This document shows, one piece after another, positions 18,856-33,367 of a DNA stretch of 64,000 bases. Each line of letters starts with the position of its first letter. The stretch's first letter is position 1. The notes beneath the pieces are model-generated. The model saw nothing but the letters and a program-made list of their open reading frames with translations, did not search any database and had not been told where the DNA came from. A program made the position numbers and the translations under genes. The stretch spans positions 1 to 64,000 of the forward strand of contig CANHCQ010000010.1 of the NCBI GenBank assembly GCA_947459215.1. Reading direction: 5' to 3'. The DNA is from Phycisphaerales bacterium (lineage in GTDB: Bacteria > Planctomycetota > Phycisphaerae > Phycisphaerales > UBA1924).

Positions 18856-19746
18856 ATGATCCAATCTATGCGCAAAGCCGTCTTTGAATGGGTGACGCTC
18901 CTGACCGCCCTGGTAATCGTCGGACCGTTTGTGGGCGTGCCGCTGGCGATGCTGCACAGCCCGAGTGGCTCGCCGGAGGCGACGTCGCTGACGTCGACTC
19001 AGCCGCTGCTGGGGATCGGGTTCACGCTGGTCGCGATGGTGGGGGCGCTGGTGGCGGGTTGGCTTGGGAGCAAGACGGTGAGCCGGGGGATGGGGATGAC
19101 GGCGGCGGGTTTCGTGCTGGTGTGGGCGGCGGCACGGACGGGCGCAGGTGGGATGATTCTGCGTGATGCGAGTTCTGCGAGCGGTGCGGCGCTGCAGATG
19201 ACGATCGAGGCGGCGATTCTCGCGGTGCCGGCGTTGCTGCTGGTGACCCTTGTGCACAAGGTGAAGCCGGTCGAGGCGGATGATTCGGTGTATCCGCTGA
19301 CGGAATGCCGCTGCGGCTTGCTCGAAGGCTTGCGGGACGCGATGACGAGCCGCGGGATTCAGATTGTGCTGGCGGCGGCGGCGGGCGCGGTCTTCGGGAG
19401 CCTCTTCGCGTCGATCGGGATGATGAAGGGGCAGGGGCTGTTTGCAGGGTTCTTCGCTGGCCTGATTGGCGGGGCGGCGGGCGGGCTGCTGCTCGCGGGT
19501 GTTGAGAATCCGAGGCCGGCGCTGGCGCCGTACATCGGGGTCGTGCTGGTCATGATTGCGGCTCCGATGGCGGGTTCGTTCTACCACGGCGCATCGCTGC
19601 GTACCGCGGCGGTGACGGGTGAACTGATCGGGCCGGCGAGGCTGGTGCCGCTGGACTGGATCGCGGGGATGCTGCTGGGCGTGCCGTGGGGTCTGTCGTG
19701 GCTGGCGAGCTCGGTGAAGGACAAGGTCGAGACGAAGCGGGCGTGA
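18856..19746 (+). CDS. uncharacterised polytopic membrane protein (296 aa)
   Basis: A 296-aa protein made almost entirely of hydrophobic helices (WVTLLTALVIVGPFVGVPL, LLGIGFTLVAMVGALVAGWL, GMTAAGFVLVWAAARTG, TIEAAILAVPALLLVTLVH, IQIVLAAAAGAVFGSLFASI, LFAGFFAGLIGGAAGGLLLAG, IGVVLVMIAAPMAGSF). One Cys pair (TECRCG) lies in a loop near residue 145. I know no family. The ATG at 18856 (MIQSMRKAVFEW) is the best start; an earlier TTG and a later ATG at 18868 are possible. It is divergent from the other uncharacterised membrane protein. Confidence 0.72.
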   Translation: MIQSMRKAVFEWVTLLTALVIVGPFVGVPLAMLHSPSGSPEATSLTSTQPLLGIGFTLVAMVGALVAGWLGSKTVSRGMGMTAAGFVLVWAAARTGAGGMILRDASSASGAALQMTIEAAILAVPALLLVTLVHKVKPVEADDSVYPLTECRCGLLEGLRDAMTSRGIQIVLAAAAGAVFGSLFASIGMMKGQGLFAGFFAGLIGGAAGGLLLAGVENPRPALAPYIGVVLVMIAAPMAGSFYHGASLRTAAVTGELIGPARLVPLDWIAGMLLGVPWGLSWLASSVKDKVETKRA

Positions 19747-19830
19747 ACCCAAGATGCGCAGCGGCGGCACTGGTGACGTCGAGCCGTCGGCAGTGGTAGC
19801 CATATTGCAGCCGTTCTGGTTCTGTCTTGC

Positions 19831-20793
19831 TTATCGCAGCAGCCGAAACTCATGCGGCGGTCTTGCGACGAGGACGAGGACGAGCTTTCGAGTGGGTTCG
19901 CCGCGGTCGGTGGCGTTGCTGAGCAGGCCGTGGGCGAGGGTGGGGGGCGGGGGAACTTTCGGTCCGGCGGTGGGGTCGGCGGGCTTGCCTTCGATCTCGA
20001 GGCGTTGCTCGGGTTCGCGCTCGATGTAGTTGGGGAGGCGGGCGAGGTCGGTCCATTCGCGATCTGGGTACTCGGGCACCAGGATCAGCGCCTGATCGGG
20101 GCCGAGCTCGGTCGAGAGATCGAGGGCTTCGACGCGCGCACCGGCATCGGCGAGCGTGCGGCGCTGCTGAGGCTTGAGAAGGTCTTCGAAACTGGGGCGC
20201 TCGGAGCCTTCTTCAAGGTGGCGGGTCATCAGATCAAGACGGAGTTTCGCCGGTGCGTCGCTCTGCGAAAACTCACCTGGCGCGACCCAGGCGCGGGTGA
20301 AGATCGCGAATCGACCGGGCGGGAGCGCGAGCGAGCCGCGGTCGGTGATGAACGTCGCCAGTGCGTTCCATTGCGGTCCGGAGGCGATGAGCGACCATTC
20401 GAGGAACTCGCGGGCGCTCTGCTGATCGAGGCGGCCTGCAAGCCGCAGCGTTTGCTGGATCGCGTCGAGATCGGCGGCGGGGACGACCGTGACCCGTAAG
20501 CCGGCGCGGCGGAGCCGGTCCCGTGTTCGCGCATCAAGAGGCGACTCGGCGGATTCGTACGGCGCGAGCGCCCGTGCGATGGAGTCGGTCGCGTCGTCCA
20601 CGGGCCATTGCCTGATCTCGAGGCCTTTAGGTTCGTTGAGAACTGGTCCGACGATGGGGCCGGCGACGGGCGATGTGGGTTTGTTGGTCGACCCGCCGCA
20701 GGCCGTCAGGGCCGCGAGCACCGCGCACGTGGCAGCCGCACCGGCGACGTGGCGGAGTGCACAGGCCCAGGAATGGAACTCGTTGGTCCTCAT
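19831..20793 (-). CDS. putative lipoprotein of unknown function
   Basis: A 320-aa product with a lipoprotein signal: after the hydrophobic segment VAGAAATCAVLAA comes the lipobox LTAC with Cys32, then GGST. The mature part is soluble with no recognised domain; PNYIEREPEQRLEIEGKPADP and LVLVLVARPPHEFRLLR close the chain. The start at 20793 (MRTNEFHSW) is chosen because it sets up the lipobox; the frame is open further upstream but without sense. It lies 125 bases downstream of the LOG-like gene on the same strand. Confidence 0.72.
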   Translation of the reverse strand: MRTNEFHSWACALRHVAGAAATCAVLAALTACGGSTNKPTSPVAGPIVGPVLNEPKGLEIRQWPVDDATDSIARALAPYESAESPLDARTRDRLRRAGLRVTVVPAADLDAIQQTLRLAGRLDQQSAREFLEWSLIASGPQWNALATFITDRGSLALPPGRFAIFTRAWVAPGEFSQSDAPAKLRLDLMTRHLEEGSERPSFEDLLKPQQRRTLADAGARVEALDLSTELGPDQALILVPEYPDREWTDLARLPNYIEREPEQRLEIEGKPADPTAGPKVPPPPTLAHGLLSNATDRGEPTRKLVLVLVARPPHEFRLLR

Positions 20794-20918
20794 GGGCCGG
20801 ATGCGATACGCGACGCTCGGGGATGAGTTGCGAGGGTTTCTCTCGATCTGTTGGCGAGATCGCGGCGCATGGTGCCCGACGCCCGTGGTGCGCCGCATCC
20901 GCTGAAGCGTGGGGTTTG

Positions 20919-22043
20919 TCAGGCGGAGAGTTCGTTGATGCGGTCGATGAGCTTGCGGACCATGCCCCACTTGTAGCGGGTGTGGTGGAAGACAAGCCGC
21001 GGAAGGTCGAGGGCGTCGGTCTCGGCCTCGAACGGGCCGCGCTGCACGATCTCGCCTTCCTTGACGAGCACCTTGAACTCGTCGTTGAGCTGCTCGACGT
21101 GCATCGGCAAGAGCGGCTTCTTGAGGCGGATCACGAAATCGTCCTTGACGTACCGCGACGAGTGGTAGTTGGAGTAGAAGCGGACGATGTGATCGACGGC
21201 GTCCTTGGGGGTCTTGGCGATGTAATAGAGATTGGTGTCTTCGGGGCTGACCCAGCCGCGCTTGATCATGCCCTCGCGGACCCAGTGGTCAAACTCGTTC
21301 CAGTACCCGTGGTTCGGGCTGCCTTCCTCGCCCTCGACGCACACGATCGGGACCATCGAGGCCTTGCCGGTCTGGACGAGCGTGAGGGTCTCGTAGGCCT
21401 CGTCCATGGTGCCAAAGCCGCCGGGGAAGAGCGCGACCGCCTCGGCCTGGCTGATGAACATCAGCTTGCGGGTGAAGAAGTATCGGAAGTGGATGAGTTT
21501 CTCGTCGCCGGCGATGACGGTGTTGGTCGCCTGCTCGAAAGGGAGGCGGATCGCCACGCCGAAGGACTGGGCCCGGCCCGGTCCTTCGTGGCCGGCCTTC
21601 ATGATGCCGTCGCCGGCACCGGTGATGGCCATCCAGCCGGCTTCGCTCATGAGGCGGCCGAACTCGACCGCGGCTTTGTAGTCCGGGTGGGTTTCGGGCG
21701 TGCGGGCCGAGCCGAAGATGGTGACCTTGTGCGGCTTCTCGTAGCGGGCGAAGACGCGGTAGGCGTAGCGCATCTCCTTGACAGCGGTGGTGATGAGCTT
21801 GAGCTCGCCGGTGTGCCGCCCGTCTGGGATCAGCTTGCTCGAGGTCATGAGCAGGTCGCGGACGAGGCGGTGTTCCATCGTGCCCGGCTTGCCACCGACG
21901 GCGTCGAGGATTTTGTCCACCAGTTCGGCGACCACCGGGTCCTCGGTCGAGGTGGTGGTGAGGCGGTTCTTGTTGGCGGCGGCGGTGGTGGCGTCCACGA
22001 GGCCGGTCAGTTCGAGATTCAGGTTGTTCTTTTCGGGATTCAC
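20919..22043 (-). CDS. LOG-like (TIGR00730-type) Rossmann nucleotide-binding protein
   Basis: A 374-aa protein of the LOG / 'lysine decarboxylase-like' superfamily. The motif PGGFGTMDEAYE matches the family consensus PGGxGTxxE, and TIFGSARTPETHPDYKAAVEFGRLM and ITGAGDGIMKAGHEG are the expected nucleotide-binding segments. LOG enzymes cleave nucleoside 5'-monophosphates to the base and ribose phosphate. This protein is about twice the length of a LOG enzyme, with extra N- and C-terminal regions (ending LVFHHTRYKWGMVRKLIDRIN), so it belongs to a longer bacterial subgroup whose substrate is not settled. The GTG at 22043 is the start used. Confidence 0.88.
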   Translation of the reverse strand: MNPEKNNLNLELTGLVDATTAAANKNRLTTTSTEDPVVAELVDKILDAVGGKPGTMEHRLVRDLLMTSSKLIPDGRHTGELKLITTAVKEMRYAYRVFARYEKPHKVTIFGSARTPETHPDYKAAVEFGRLMSEAGWMAITGAGDGIMKAGHEGPGRAQSFGVAIRLPFEQATNTVIAGDEKLIHFRYFFTRKLMFISQAEAVALFPGGFGTMDEAYETLTLVQTGKASMVPIVCVEGEEGSPNHGYWNEFDHWVREGMIKRGWVSPEDTNLYYIAKTPKDAVDHIVRFYSNYHSSRYVKDDFVIRLKKPLLPMHVEQLNDEFKVLVKEGEIVQRGPFEAETDALDLPRLVFHHTRYKWGMVRKLIDRINELSA

Positions 22044-22305
22044 GTTGGTCTTTCTCAGTAGGCCGCCCGGGTTCGGTATTGGGCAGGCAAGGCCCGGCGG
22101 AAATCCGCGGGCAAGTGGGGATTCTTGGCTCGATCCGGGTGGGAGGCGAATCGCGTGCCACCCGGCTGTTCCCCAGTGGTTTCAAGGGAAATCAGTGCCC
22201 CAATCGGCATTGCTCCGGATCGGGTAGATTAACCTCGGCGTTGTTTCAGTAATCGCGATAGCAGTTTCACGCGGCTTTGGCGTCGGCGCTTGGGTCGTTT
22301 GCGGC

Positions 22306-22311
22306 TAGCTT
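22306..22311 (+). promoter_or_regulatory. candidate -10 hexamer for a leaderless transcript (TAGCTT)
   Basis: TAGCTT is followed by exactly six bases (GTAGCG) and the ATG at 22318. No Shine-Dalgarno is visible. The TANNNT form and spacing fit transcription starting at the start codon itself. No convincing -35 box is seen. Confidence 0.4.
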
Positions 22312-22317
22312 GTAGCG

Positions 22318-23664
22318 ATGAAGACCTCACCCGCGTTCGCCGTCGTTGCCTCGACCTTGATTGTCATGCACTCATTTGCTTCGGAATCCGCGCCGCAGTC
22401 GCCATCGTCCGCGAAGGACGGCGTGGGCGTGCGCGTCGAGCGGGATGCGAAGGGTTGGAGGCTGATGAAGCGTGGAGAGAAGCTGTTCCTCCGCGGCGCG
22501 GGTGGCTCGCAGCGGCTGGAAGAGCTCGTCGCGCTGGGCGGCAACGCGATCCGCACGTGGTCGGTCGATCAGGCCGAACCGGTGCTGGACAAGGCCGAGA
22601 AGCTCGGTGTGTCGGTGATGGTGGGCCTGTGGCTGGCGCATCCGCGTCACGGCTTCAACTACAACGACGCGAAGGCGGTGGAAGAGCAGCTTCAGAAGCA
22701 GATCAGCGATGTCAAGCGGCTGAAGGATCATCCGGCGATCATGATGTGGGGCATCGGCAACGAGGTGGAGCTTGGCGCCGACGGCGACCGCACGTCGATG
22801 TGGAAAGAGGTCAACCGCGTCGCCCGTGAAGTCAAGAAGGTGGATCCGACGCGGCCGACGATGCTGATCGTCGCCGAAGTCAATCCGGAAAAGGTCCGTG
22901 AGATCAAGCAGTACTGCACCGACATCGACATTCTGGGCGTGAACTCGTACGGCGGGATGGACACCGCCGCGGATCGCGCCCGCCGCTTTGGTTGGGACGG
23001 CCCGATCGCGATCACCGAGTTCGGCCCGCGGGGCTGGTGGGAAGTGCCGCAGACCAAGTGGCCCAAGGAGATCGGCGGCGGGGTACCGATCGAGCCGAAC
23101 TCGACCGAGAAGGCGGATACGTATTTCTCGCGTTACTTTGCGGGCATCGCTGAGAACCCGAACGTCATCGGTTCGTTCGCGTTCCTCTGGGGCCAGAAGC
23201 AGGAGTGCACGCACACCTGGTTCGGCCTGTTCATGCCCGACGGCAGCCGTCTGGGTGCGGCGGACGCGATGAGCTTTGCCTGGACCGGGCGGTGGCCGGC
23301 GGACCGCTGTCCGCGGATCTGGGACGTGAAGGTCACGGGCGGCGGCGATCTGAGCATGGAAGGCGTGGCGCCGGGGACCAAGCTGACGGGTTCACTCGCC
23401 GCCAATGACCCCGATGGCGATCCGGTGAAGTTCGAGTGGGAGGTTCGCGAGGAATCGTCGGACCGCAAGACCGGCGGGGACCGTGAGGACGTGCCTCCGG
23501 TGGTGCCGACCGAGTTCGCGGCGTCGACGCCCTCGGCGACAGAGGCGAAGGCTGTGTTTGCGGCGCCGCGCAAGCCGGGGCGGTATCGCCTGTTCATGTA
23601 TGTGAAGGACCCCAAGGGCAACGCGGCGACGGCGAACGTGCCGTTCTATGTGAAGGCCAAGTGA
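22318..23664 (+). CDS. secreted clan GH-A glycoside-hydrolase-like protein
   Basis: A 448-aa exported protein with a signal peptide (AVVASTLIVMHSFA-SES). Residues 30-330 form a TIM-barrel of the GH2/GH5 type: LRGAGGSQRLEELVALGGNAIRTW, then WGIGNEVE with the presumed acid/base Glu149 after Asn148, then ITEFGPRG with the presumed nucleophile Glu234. This NE...E pattern defines clan GH-A. A C-terminal region (about 335-448, DPDGDPVKFEWEV... YRLFMYVKDPKGNAA) looks like an Ig-like/PKD module. It should hydrolyse or transglycosylate a beta-linked glycan outside the cell; substrate unknown. A bidirectional terminator follows at 23696-23726. Confidence 0.85.
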   Translation: MKTSPAFAVVASTLIVMHSFASESAPQSPSSAKDGVGVRVERDAKGWRLMKRGEKLFLRGAGGSQRLEELVALGGNAIRTWSVDQAEPVLDKAEKLGVSVMVGLWLAHPRHGFNYNDAKAVEEQLQKQISDVKRLKDHPAIMMWGIGNEVELGADGDRTSMWKEVNRVAREVKKVDPTRPTMLIVAEVNPEKVREIKQYCTDIDILGVNSYGGMDTAADRARRFGWDGPIAITEFGPRGWWEVPQTKWPKEIGGGVPIEPNSTEKADTYFSRYFAGIAENPNVIGSFAFLWGQKQECTHTWFGLFMPDGSRLGAADAMSFAWTGRWPADRCPRIWDVKVTGGGDLSMEGVAPGTKLTGSLAANDPDGDPVKFEWEVREESSDRKTGGDREDVPPVVPTEFAASTPSATEAKAVFAAPRKPGRYRLFMYVKDPKGNAATANVPFYVKAK

Positions 23665-23695
23665 TCCGGCCGAGGTATTGAGCGTGAGAAACGGA

Positions 23696-23726
23696 AAAGG
23701 CCCGCACGCGTCGCGTGCGGGCCTTT
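23696..23726. terminator. bidirectional intrinsic terminator
   Basis: Arms AAAGGCCCGCAC and GTGCGGGCCTTT flank a 7-base loop. T-rich tracts follow on both strands (TTTGTGTTTT on plus, CCTTTTCC on minus). It ends both the glycosidase gene (+) and the convergent pyrophosphatase gene (-). Confidence 0.85.
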
Positions 23727-23765
23727 GTGTTTTCAGACGACTGATCGGCTGGGCTGCAGGCGATA

Positions 23766-26594
<2,829 letters not shown>

Positions 26595-26801
26595 GCGTGT
26601 GCTTCCCGTGATTGGGTGCGTCGGGGTGCCGTGAGTCGGAACCCACAGAGAGGGCTACCAGAGGCAGCTCGACGCGACCGCGAAATGGAACGAAAGGGTC
26701 TGAACCGTCCCGCCGACCCGAAGGCGGGAAAGAGAGACTACCGAACTTTCGGCGATCGTGCCGCCGCCCCCGCCAAATTTGCCTGGCTCGCGAACGCGGA
26801 G

Positions 26802-26839
26802 CCAGAAAAGCAACGGCCCGTGCCGTCAGGCCCGGGCCG
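26802..26839 (-). terminator. intrinsic terminator of rpsU
   Basis: Arms CGGCCCG (26814-26820) and CGGGCCG (26833-26839) form a hairpin five bases beyond the rpsU stop. On the minus strand it is followed by TTGCTTTTC. It separates rpsU from the pyrophosphatase gene. Confidence 0.7.
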
Positions 26840-26844
26840 CTGAA

Positions 26845-27057
26845 TTACTTCTCGTTGCGGGGCTCGAACTCGCCCGAGAGGGCCAGCCGGCGGTTCAGGC
26901 TCTTGCGAGCCGCCCGGCGCCGACGCTCGGAAGGCTTCTCGAAGAACTCCTTGCGCCGGATGTCCTTGATGAGGCCCTCTTTTTCGCAGAGTTTCTTGAA
27001 ACGGCGCATCATCTGCTCGACCGTCTCGCCACTCCGTGCTTTCACGCGAATCGCCAT
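26845..27057 (-). CDS. rpsU: 30S ribosomal protein S21
   Basis: A 70-aa basic protein that matches bS21: MAIRVKARSGETVEQMMRRF, then KKLCEKEGLIKDIRRKEFFEKPSERRRRAA and RKSLNRRL. bS21 binds the 30S platform near the anti-Shine-Dalgarno end of 16S rRNA and assists initiation. Length is normal. The gene stands alone, with its own terminator at 26802-26839, and is divergent from the large secreted propeller protein. Confidence 0.96.
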   Translation of the reverse strand: MAIRVKARSGETVEQMMRRFKKLCEKEGLIKDIRRKEFFEKPSERRRRAARKSLNRRLALSGEFEPRNEK

Positions 27058-27297
27058 CCGAACCTCGCTCGCATCTGATCGACTGTTGGGGGCCCGACCG
27101 GCTACGTCCGGACGGGCTGAGATGATAGGAACTCCCCCGGGGGGGGATCAAGGGCGGAAACCCCTGTCGGAATCGGGGACCTCGGGAGCAAAGCCATTGC
27201 ATTCCCCGGATTCCCGGGATCTGGGGCCGCGGCGGGATCCGGGCTGATCGCCCGTGCGCATAACGCCTGTCTACCTCGTGGGTCGCGGGAGACAGTC

Positions 27298-29961
27298 ATG
27301 CGAAGTGCGGGATATTGGTTGAGGATGGGTGCGGCGGCGGGAATGGTTCTGGTTTCGGCCGGAGCGACTCCCGGCTTGGCCAAGGCCGCCGAACCTTGCG
27401 AATCGGGCCTGCTCTGGGGACCGGGGCAGGCCGAAGCCGACCACAACTTCGGACCCGCCTCGGCTGTCCGATGGGACCCGGACGAACCCGGCCCGGAGCG
27501 GGACTGGCTGGTTTTTGGCGGCGGTCCGTTCAGCAGCGGCCTGAAGCCCACGTACTTCGGCGCGGTCTATGGGTGGGACGGTGGCCAGTACCGCGGGATC
27601 GGCCAGAATGCAGCCGGCGCTCCCACTTCGGTGAACGTCGTGGGCAACTGGAACGGCACGCTTGTGGCCGCGGGTGCCTTGAGCCCATCGAGCCATGTGG
27701 TTTCCTGGGATGGTGTGCAATGGACGCCGGTCGCGACCAACATTAAGGCCGGCACTGTGACCGGCTTGCTGGTGTTCCGTGGCGAACTGGTTGTCACCGG
27801 ATTCTCAAACACTGTCGAGGGGTTGCGTCTGACCAACGATCGCATTTCGACTGTGATGGTGCTGCGCAACGGGCAGTGGGAACCACTCGGGCCGACGCAA
27901 CCCGGCTACGGGCTCGACCTCATTGAGTTTGAAGGTGATCTCGTTGTTGGCGGCGGCCTCTACCTGCCGCGGCGGCCGATGGTGAGCCGTTGGAATGGGT
28001 CGGAGTGGAGCTCGATGACGCCGGCCGATTGGTCGGGGCGCGAGGTCCGGAAGTTCACGGTGTTCGATGGCCGGCTCGTGGCGGTCGGCCGTGTCATCGT
28101 GGCGCAGGCGAGCCGCCATGCAACGGCCCTTGCGTGGAACGGAACGACTTGGGATCGAGTCGGTCCTGATCTCGGGCCCGAGGGTTACAGCGTCGCGGTC
28201 TACGACGATGATTTGTGGGTCACGCTGTCCTCGGGCTTCGGTGTGTCCTCCGGGCTGTACCGCTGGGATCGGCGCGCGTGGGCGAAGTACTTGCCGCAGG
28301 ATGTCACGTCTTTGAGCTTCGGCGCGTCACAGCCGCTGCTGTCTTGGCACGGCGATCTGCTGGTTTGTGGCCCGAGCGTGTCGAGCGCCGTGAACGGCTT
28401 GGGCGGGAGACTTGGCGTGGTCCGATTGACGGACGGCCGACTCCAGACACTCGCTGCGGGCCTGCTGAGTCCAAACTCGAGCCAGTTCTTCGCGACCGCG
28501 GCCGCGTCCTATGGAGGGCAGCTCTTCGTCGGTGGCAATCTATCGGCCGCGGGTGCGGTGCGCTCGTCCGGCCTGGCCACGTGGGACGGCGTGAATTGGG
28601 ACGTGAACTACAGGGTTACGAGCGCGCAAACCGTGTACGGCTTCGCGGAGCACCCGACGGGACTGCTCGCGTACGGCAAGATCAATCTGGTGCCGGGAGC
28701 CGCGGGTGCGTCGTTGCCCGCGTGGGGCATCGTCCGATGGGACGGCACGTCGTGGACGGCCTTTGGCGACCAGACCAATGTGACGAGTGCCGCCATCGTT
28801 TCGGTAGTGCTCGTGGACGGCAACGAGTTGTTTGCTGCCCGCACCGAGTCGTTGAGTCCAGCGAGTTCGACGATTCGACGCTGGACTGGGTCGGGTTGGG
28901 AGCAACTGGGCGGCGTGGCGAACGGCTCCGTCGGCGGGCTCCGGCGGTACAACGGTCTGTTGCTTGCATCCGGATCGTTCTCACAAATCGGTAGCAGCAA
29001 TACCGGCAGCGTCGCACAGTGGACCGGCACGGAGTGGGTCCGATTCGGCCCAGAAGGCGACGATTCGATCCTCCCAACGTTGGTGCACGAGGGCGAGCTC
29101 TACGGACTTCGGAGCCGACCGACCGTTTCGGCCCCCGACACCGGTGTCTTCAAGTGGTCGGGCGATTCATGGCTGCCGGTGGGATCTGGGGCGACGGTGC
29201 AAAGCCCGCGGTGTCTTCTGGTCTACCGCGGGGAGCTCTTCGTTGGCGGCACGGGAACTGAATTGACTCCGAGCGGCGCTCCCCAGTACCCCGCGGTGGC
29301 GCGGTGGAACGGATTCATTTGGAGCGACGTGGACATCGGCCCATTCGATTCTGGCGGCGCCGTCAATGAGCTTGTCGAGCATCAAGGCGAACTGGTCATT
29401 CTCGGCGGCTACCGACAAACGTCGAACCAACAGTTCGACACGGTCCGCCGCTGGAGCGGCGAGAAGAACCCGTGGATCGCGTGGCAGCCGCAGAACGCGG
29501 ACACCGTCTGCGGCGGCTCGACCACCTTTCGCGCTCGTGTCGCCAACGGCTACGACATCTCCTCCGCAGTCTGGTACCGCGGCAGCGAGCCCGTGGTGCC
29601 CGATCGTGCTGCCGGCGTGCGTGTCGAATTCAGCGGCGGAAACAGCATCCTGCGGCTCGACAATGTCGATGCGTCCGACGCGGGCGAGTACCGATGCGTC
29701 TTCACGCACCCTTGCGGCACCGTCGAATCGGCGTCCGCTGTCCTGGCCGTGAACGGCACCTGCTGCGCCGGAGATCTCACGCTCGACGGCGTGGTCGATG
29801 ATGCCGACTTCCAAGCCTTCGCCGTGGCGTACAACGTGTTGGATTGCGGTGCCGCTCAGATGCTCGCGGGATGCTCCGCCGACCTGAACGAGGACGGGCT
29901 TGTCGACGACGCGGACTTCGGCGTGTTCATCGTCGCTTACGACGCGTTGGTCTGTCCGTAG
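27298..29961 (+). CDS. secreted beta-propeller protein with Ig-like and dockerin-like C-terminus
   Basis: An 887-aa exported protein with a signal peptide ending near TPGLAKA-AEP. Residues about 40-720 repeat a kelch-like blade built around xWxGxxW: RWNGSEWSS, AWNGTTWDR, TWDGVNWDV, RWDGTSWTA, RWTGSGWEQ, QWTGTEWVR, KWSGDSWLP and RWNGFIWSD, about 10 blades. Residues about 735-825 are an Ig-like domain ending DASDAGEYRCVFTHPCGTVES with its Cys pair. The tail holds two dockerin-type calcium repeats (DLTLDGVVDDADF and DLNEDGLVDDADF) and ends AYDALVCP. It is probably cell-surface or secreted with a binding role; no enzymatic motif is seen. The same C-terminal style ends the metzincin-like protein at 39290. 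Confidence 0.82.
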   Translation: MRSAGYWLRMGAAAGMVLVSAGATPGLAKAAEPCESGLLWGPGQAEADHNFGPASAVRWDPDEPGPERDWLVFGGGPFSSGLKPTYFGAVYGWDGGQYRGIGQNAAGAPTSVNVVGNWNGTLVAAGALSPSSHVVSWDGVQWTPVATNIKAGTVTGLLVFRGELVVTGFSNTVEGLRLTNDRISTVMVLRNGQWEPLGPTQPGYGLDLIEFEGDLVVGGGLYLPRRPMVSRWNGSEWSSMTPADWSGREVRKFTVFDGRLVAVGRVIVAQASRHATALAWNGTTWDRVGPDLGPEGYSVAVYDDDLWVTLSSGFGVSSGLYRWDRRAWAKYLPQDVTSLSFGASQPLLSWHGDLLVCGPSVSSAVNGLGGRLGVVRLTDGRLQTLAAGLLSPNSSQFFATAAASYGGQLFVGGNLSAAGAVRSSGLATWDGVNWDVNYRVTSAQTVYGFAEHPTGLLAYGKINLVPGAAGASLPAWGIVRWDGTSWTAFGDQTNVTSAAIVSVVLVDGNELFAARTESLSPASSTIRRWTGSGWEQLGGVANGSVGGLRRYNGLLLASGSFSQIGSSNTGSVAQWTGTEWVRFGPEGDDSILPTLVHEGELYGLRSRPTVSAPDTGVFKWSGDSWLPVGSGATVQSPRCLLVYRGELFVGGTGTELTPSGAPQYPAVARWNGFIWSDVDIGPFDSGGAVNELVEHQGELVILGGYRQTSNQQFDTVRRWSGEKNPWIAWQPQNADTVCGGSTTFRARVANGYDISSAVWYRGSEPVVPDRAAGVRVEFSGGNSILRLDNVDASDAGEYRCVFTHPCGTVESASAVLAVNGTCCAGDLTLDGVVDDADFQAFAVAYNVLDCGAAQMLAGCSADLNEDGLVDDADFGVFIVAYDALVCP

Positions 29962-29980
29962 TCGTCCGTGGCGAGGAACG

Positions 29981-32599
<2,619 letters not shown>

Positions 32600-32605
32600 A
32601 TCCAG

Positions 32606-32611
32606 AATCTA
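32606..32611 (-). promoter_or_regulatory. candidate -10 hexamer for a leaderless transcript (TAGATT)
   Basis: On the minus strand TAGATT is separated by six bases (CTGGAT) from the GTG start of the kinase gene at 32599. Same arrangement as at 22306, 39515, 47911 and 56079. Confidence 0.4.
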
Positions 32612-32764
32612 TCACGATTGCAAACCCCGCGACGGTCGACGCCGTTCGGCAAGTCCTCGCCGCATCGGGTTGCGGCATTTCGTATCATGCGTGGCACGTA
32701 ACGGCGGAAAGGTGCAACGGGCGGCGCGAGGACACCGCCCGTTCTCAAAGTGCGAGGGGAATCC

Positions 32765-33367
32765 ATGTCGGAATCACCGGCCAACGTGACCCTGTTGCTG
32801 CACGCCGCCGCGTCGGGTGATCGCAAGGACGTGGACGCGCTGATGGCCGCGATCTATCAGGATCTGCGGCGGCTCGCGCTGGCGCACATGAGCGAGGAAC
32901 GCCGCGACCACACGCTGCAGGCGACGGCCCTGGTGCACGAGGCGTATGTGAAGCTGATCGACCAGCGGAACACGAACTGGAACGACCGGGTGCACTTCTT
33001 TTCGGTGGCGTCGCGGATCGTGCGCCGGATCCTGATCGACCACGCCCGGGCCCGCAACGCCGAGAAGCGCGGCGGGCCGGTGACCCGCGTCAGTATCGGC
33101 GAACAGGACGTGGCCGCGCCCGAGCGCAACCTGGACGTGATCGCCCTGCACGAGGCGCTCGAGGAACTTGCGACGCTGGACGAGCAGCAGGCCCGGATCG
33201 TGGAGCTCCGATATTTCGGCGGCTGCACCATCGAGGAGATCGCCGAGCTGCTCAAGATCGGCAAGCGCACCGTCGATCGCCAGTGGCTCGCCGCCAAGAC
33301 GTGGCTGTTCGATCGCTTGAGCGAGGGCGGAGTGGAGTCCGAGGCCGGAGGCGACCGTGGCCGGTGA
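32765..33367 (+). CDS. ECF-type RNA polymerase sigma factor
   Basis: A 200-aa sigma factor of the group assigned to TIGR02999-like, planctomycete-expanded ECF factors. Region 2 covers about 25-100 (QDLRRLALAHMSEERRDHTLQATALVHEAYVKL and RVHFFSVASRIVRRILIDHARAR). Region 4 covers about 135-190 (LEELATLDEQQARIVELRYFGGCTIEEIAELLKIGKRTVDRQW). Members of this group are typically encoded immediately before a kinase-TPR gene; here that gene is present only as fragments (33357-34255). I choose the ATG at 32765, preceded by GAGGGG, over an upstream GTG. The next frame starts at 33357, inside this gene's last codons. Confidence 0.92.
   Translation: MSESPANVTLLLHAAASGDRKDVDALMAAIYQDLRRLALAHMSEERRDHTLQATALVHEAYVKLIDQRNTNWNDRVHFFSVASRIVRRILIDHARARNAEKRGGPVTRVSIGEQDVAAPERNLDVIALHEALEELATLDEQQARIVELRYFGGCTIEEIAELLKIGKRTVDRQWLAAKTWLFDRLSEGGVESEAGGDRGR

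Noticed and set aside
20919-22043. Lysine decarboxylase
   Set aside because: The old name for the family is misleading; PGGFGTMDE marks a LOG-type nucleotide-binding protein with no PLP site.
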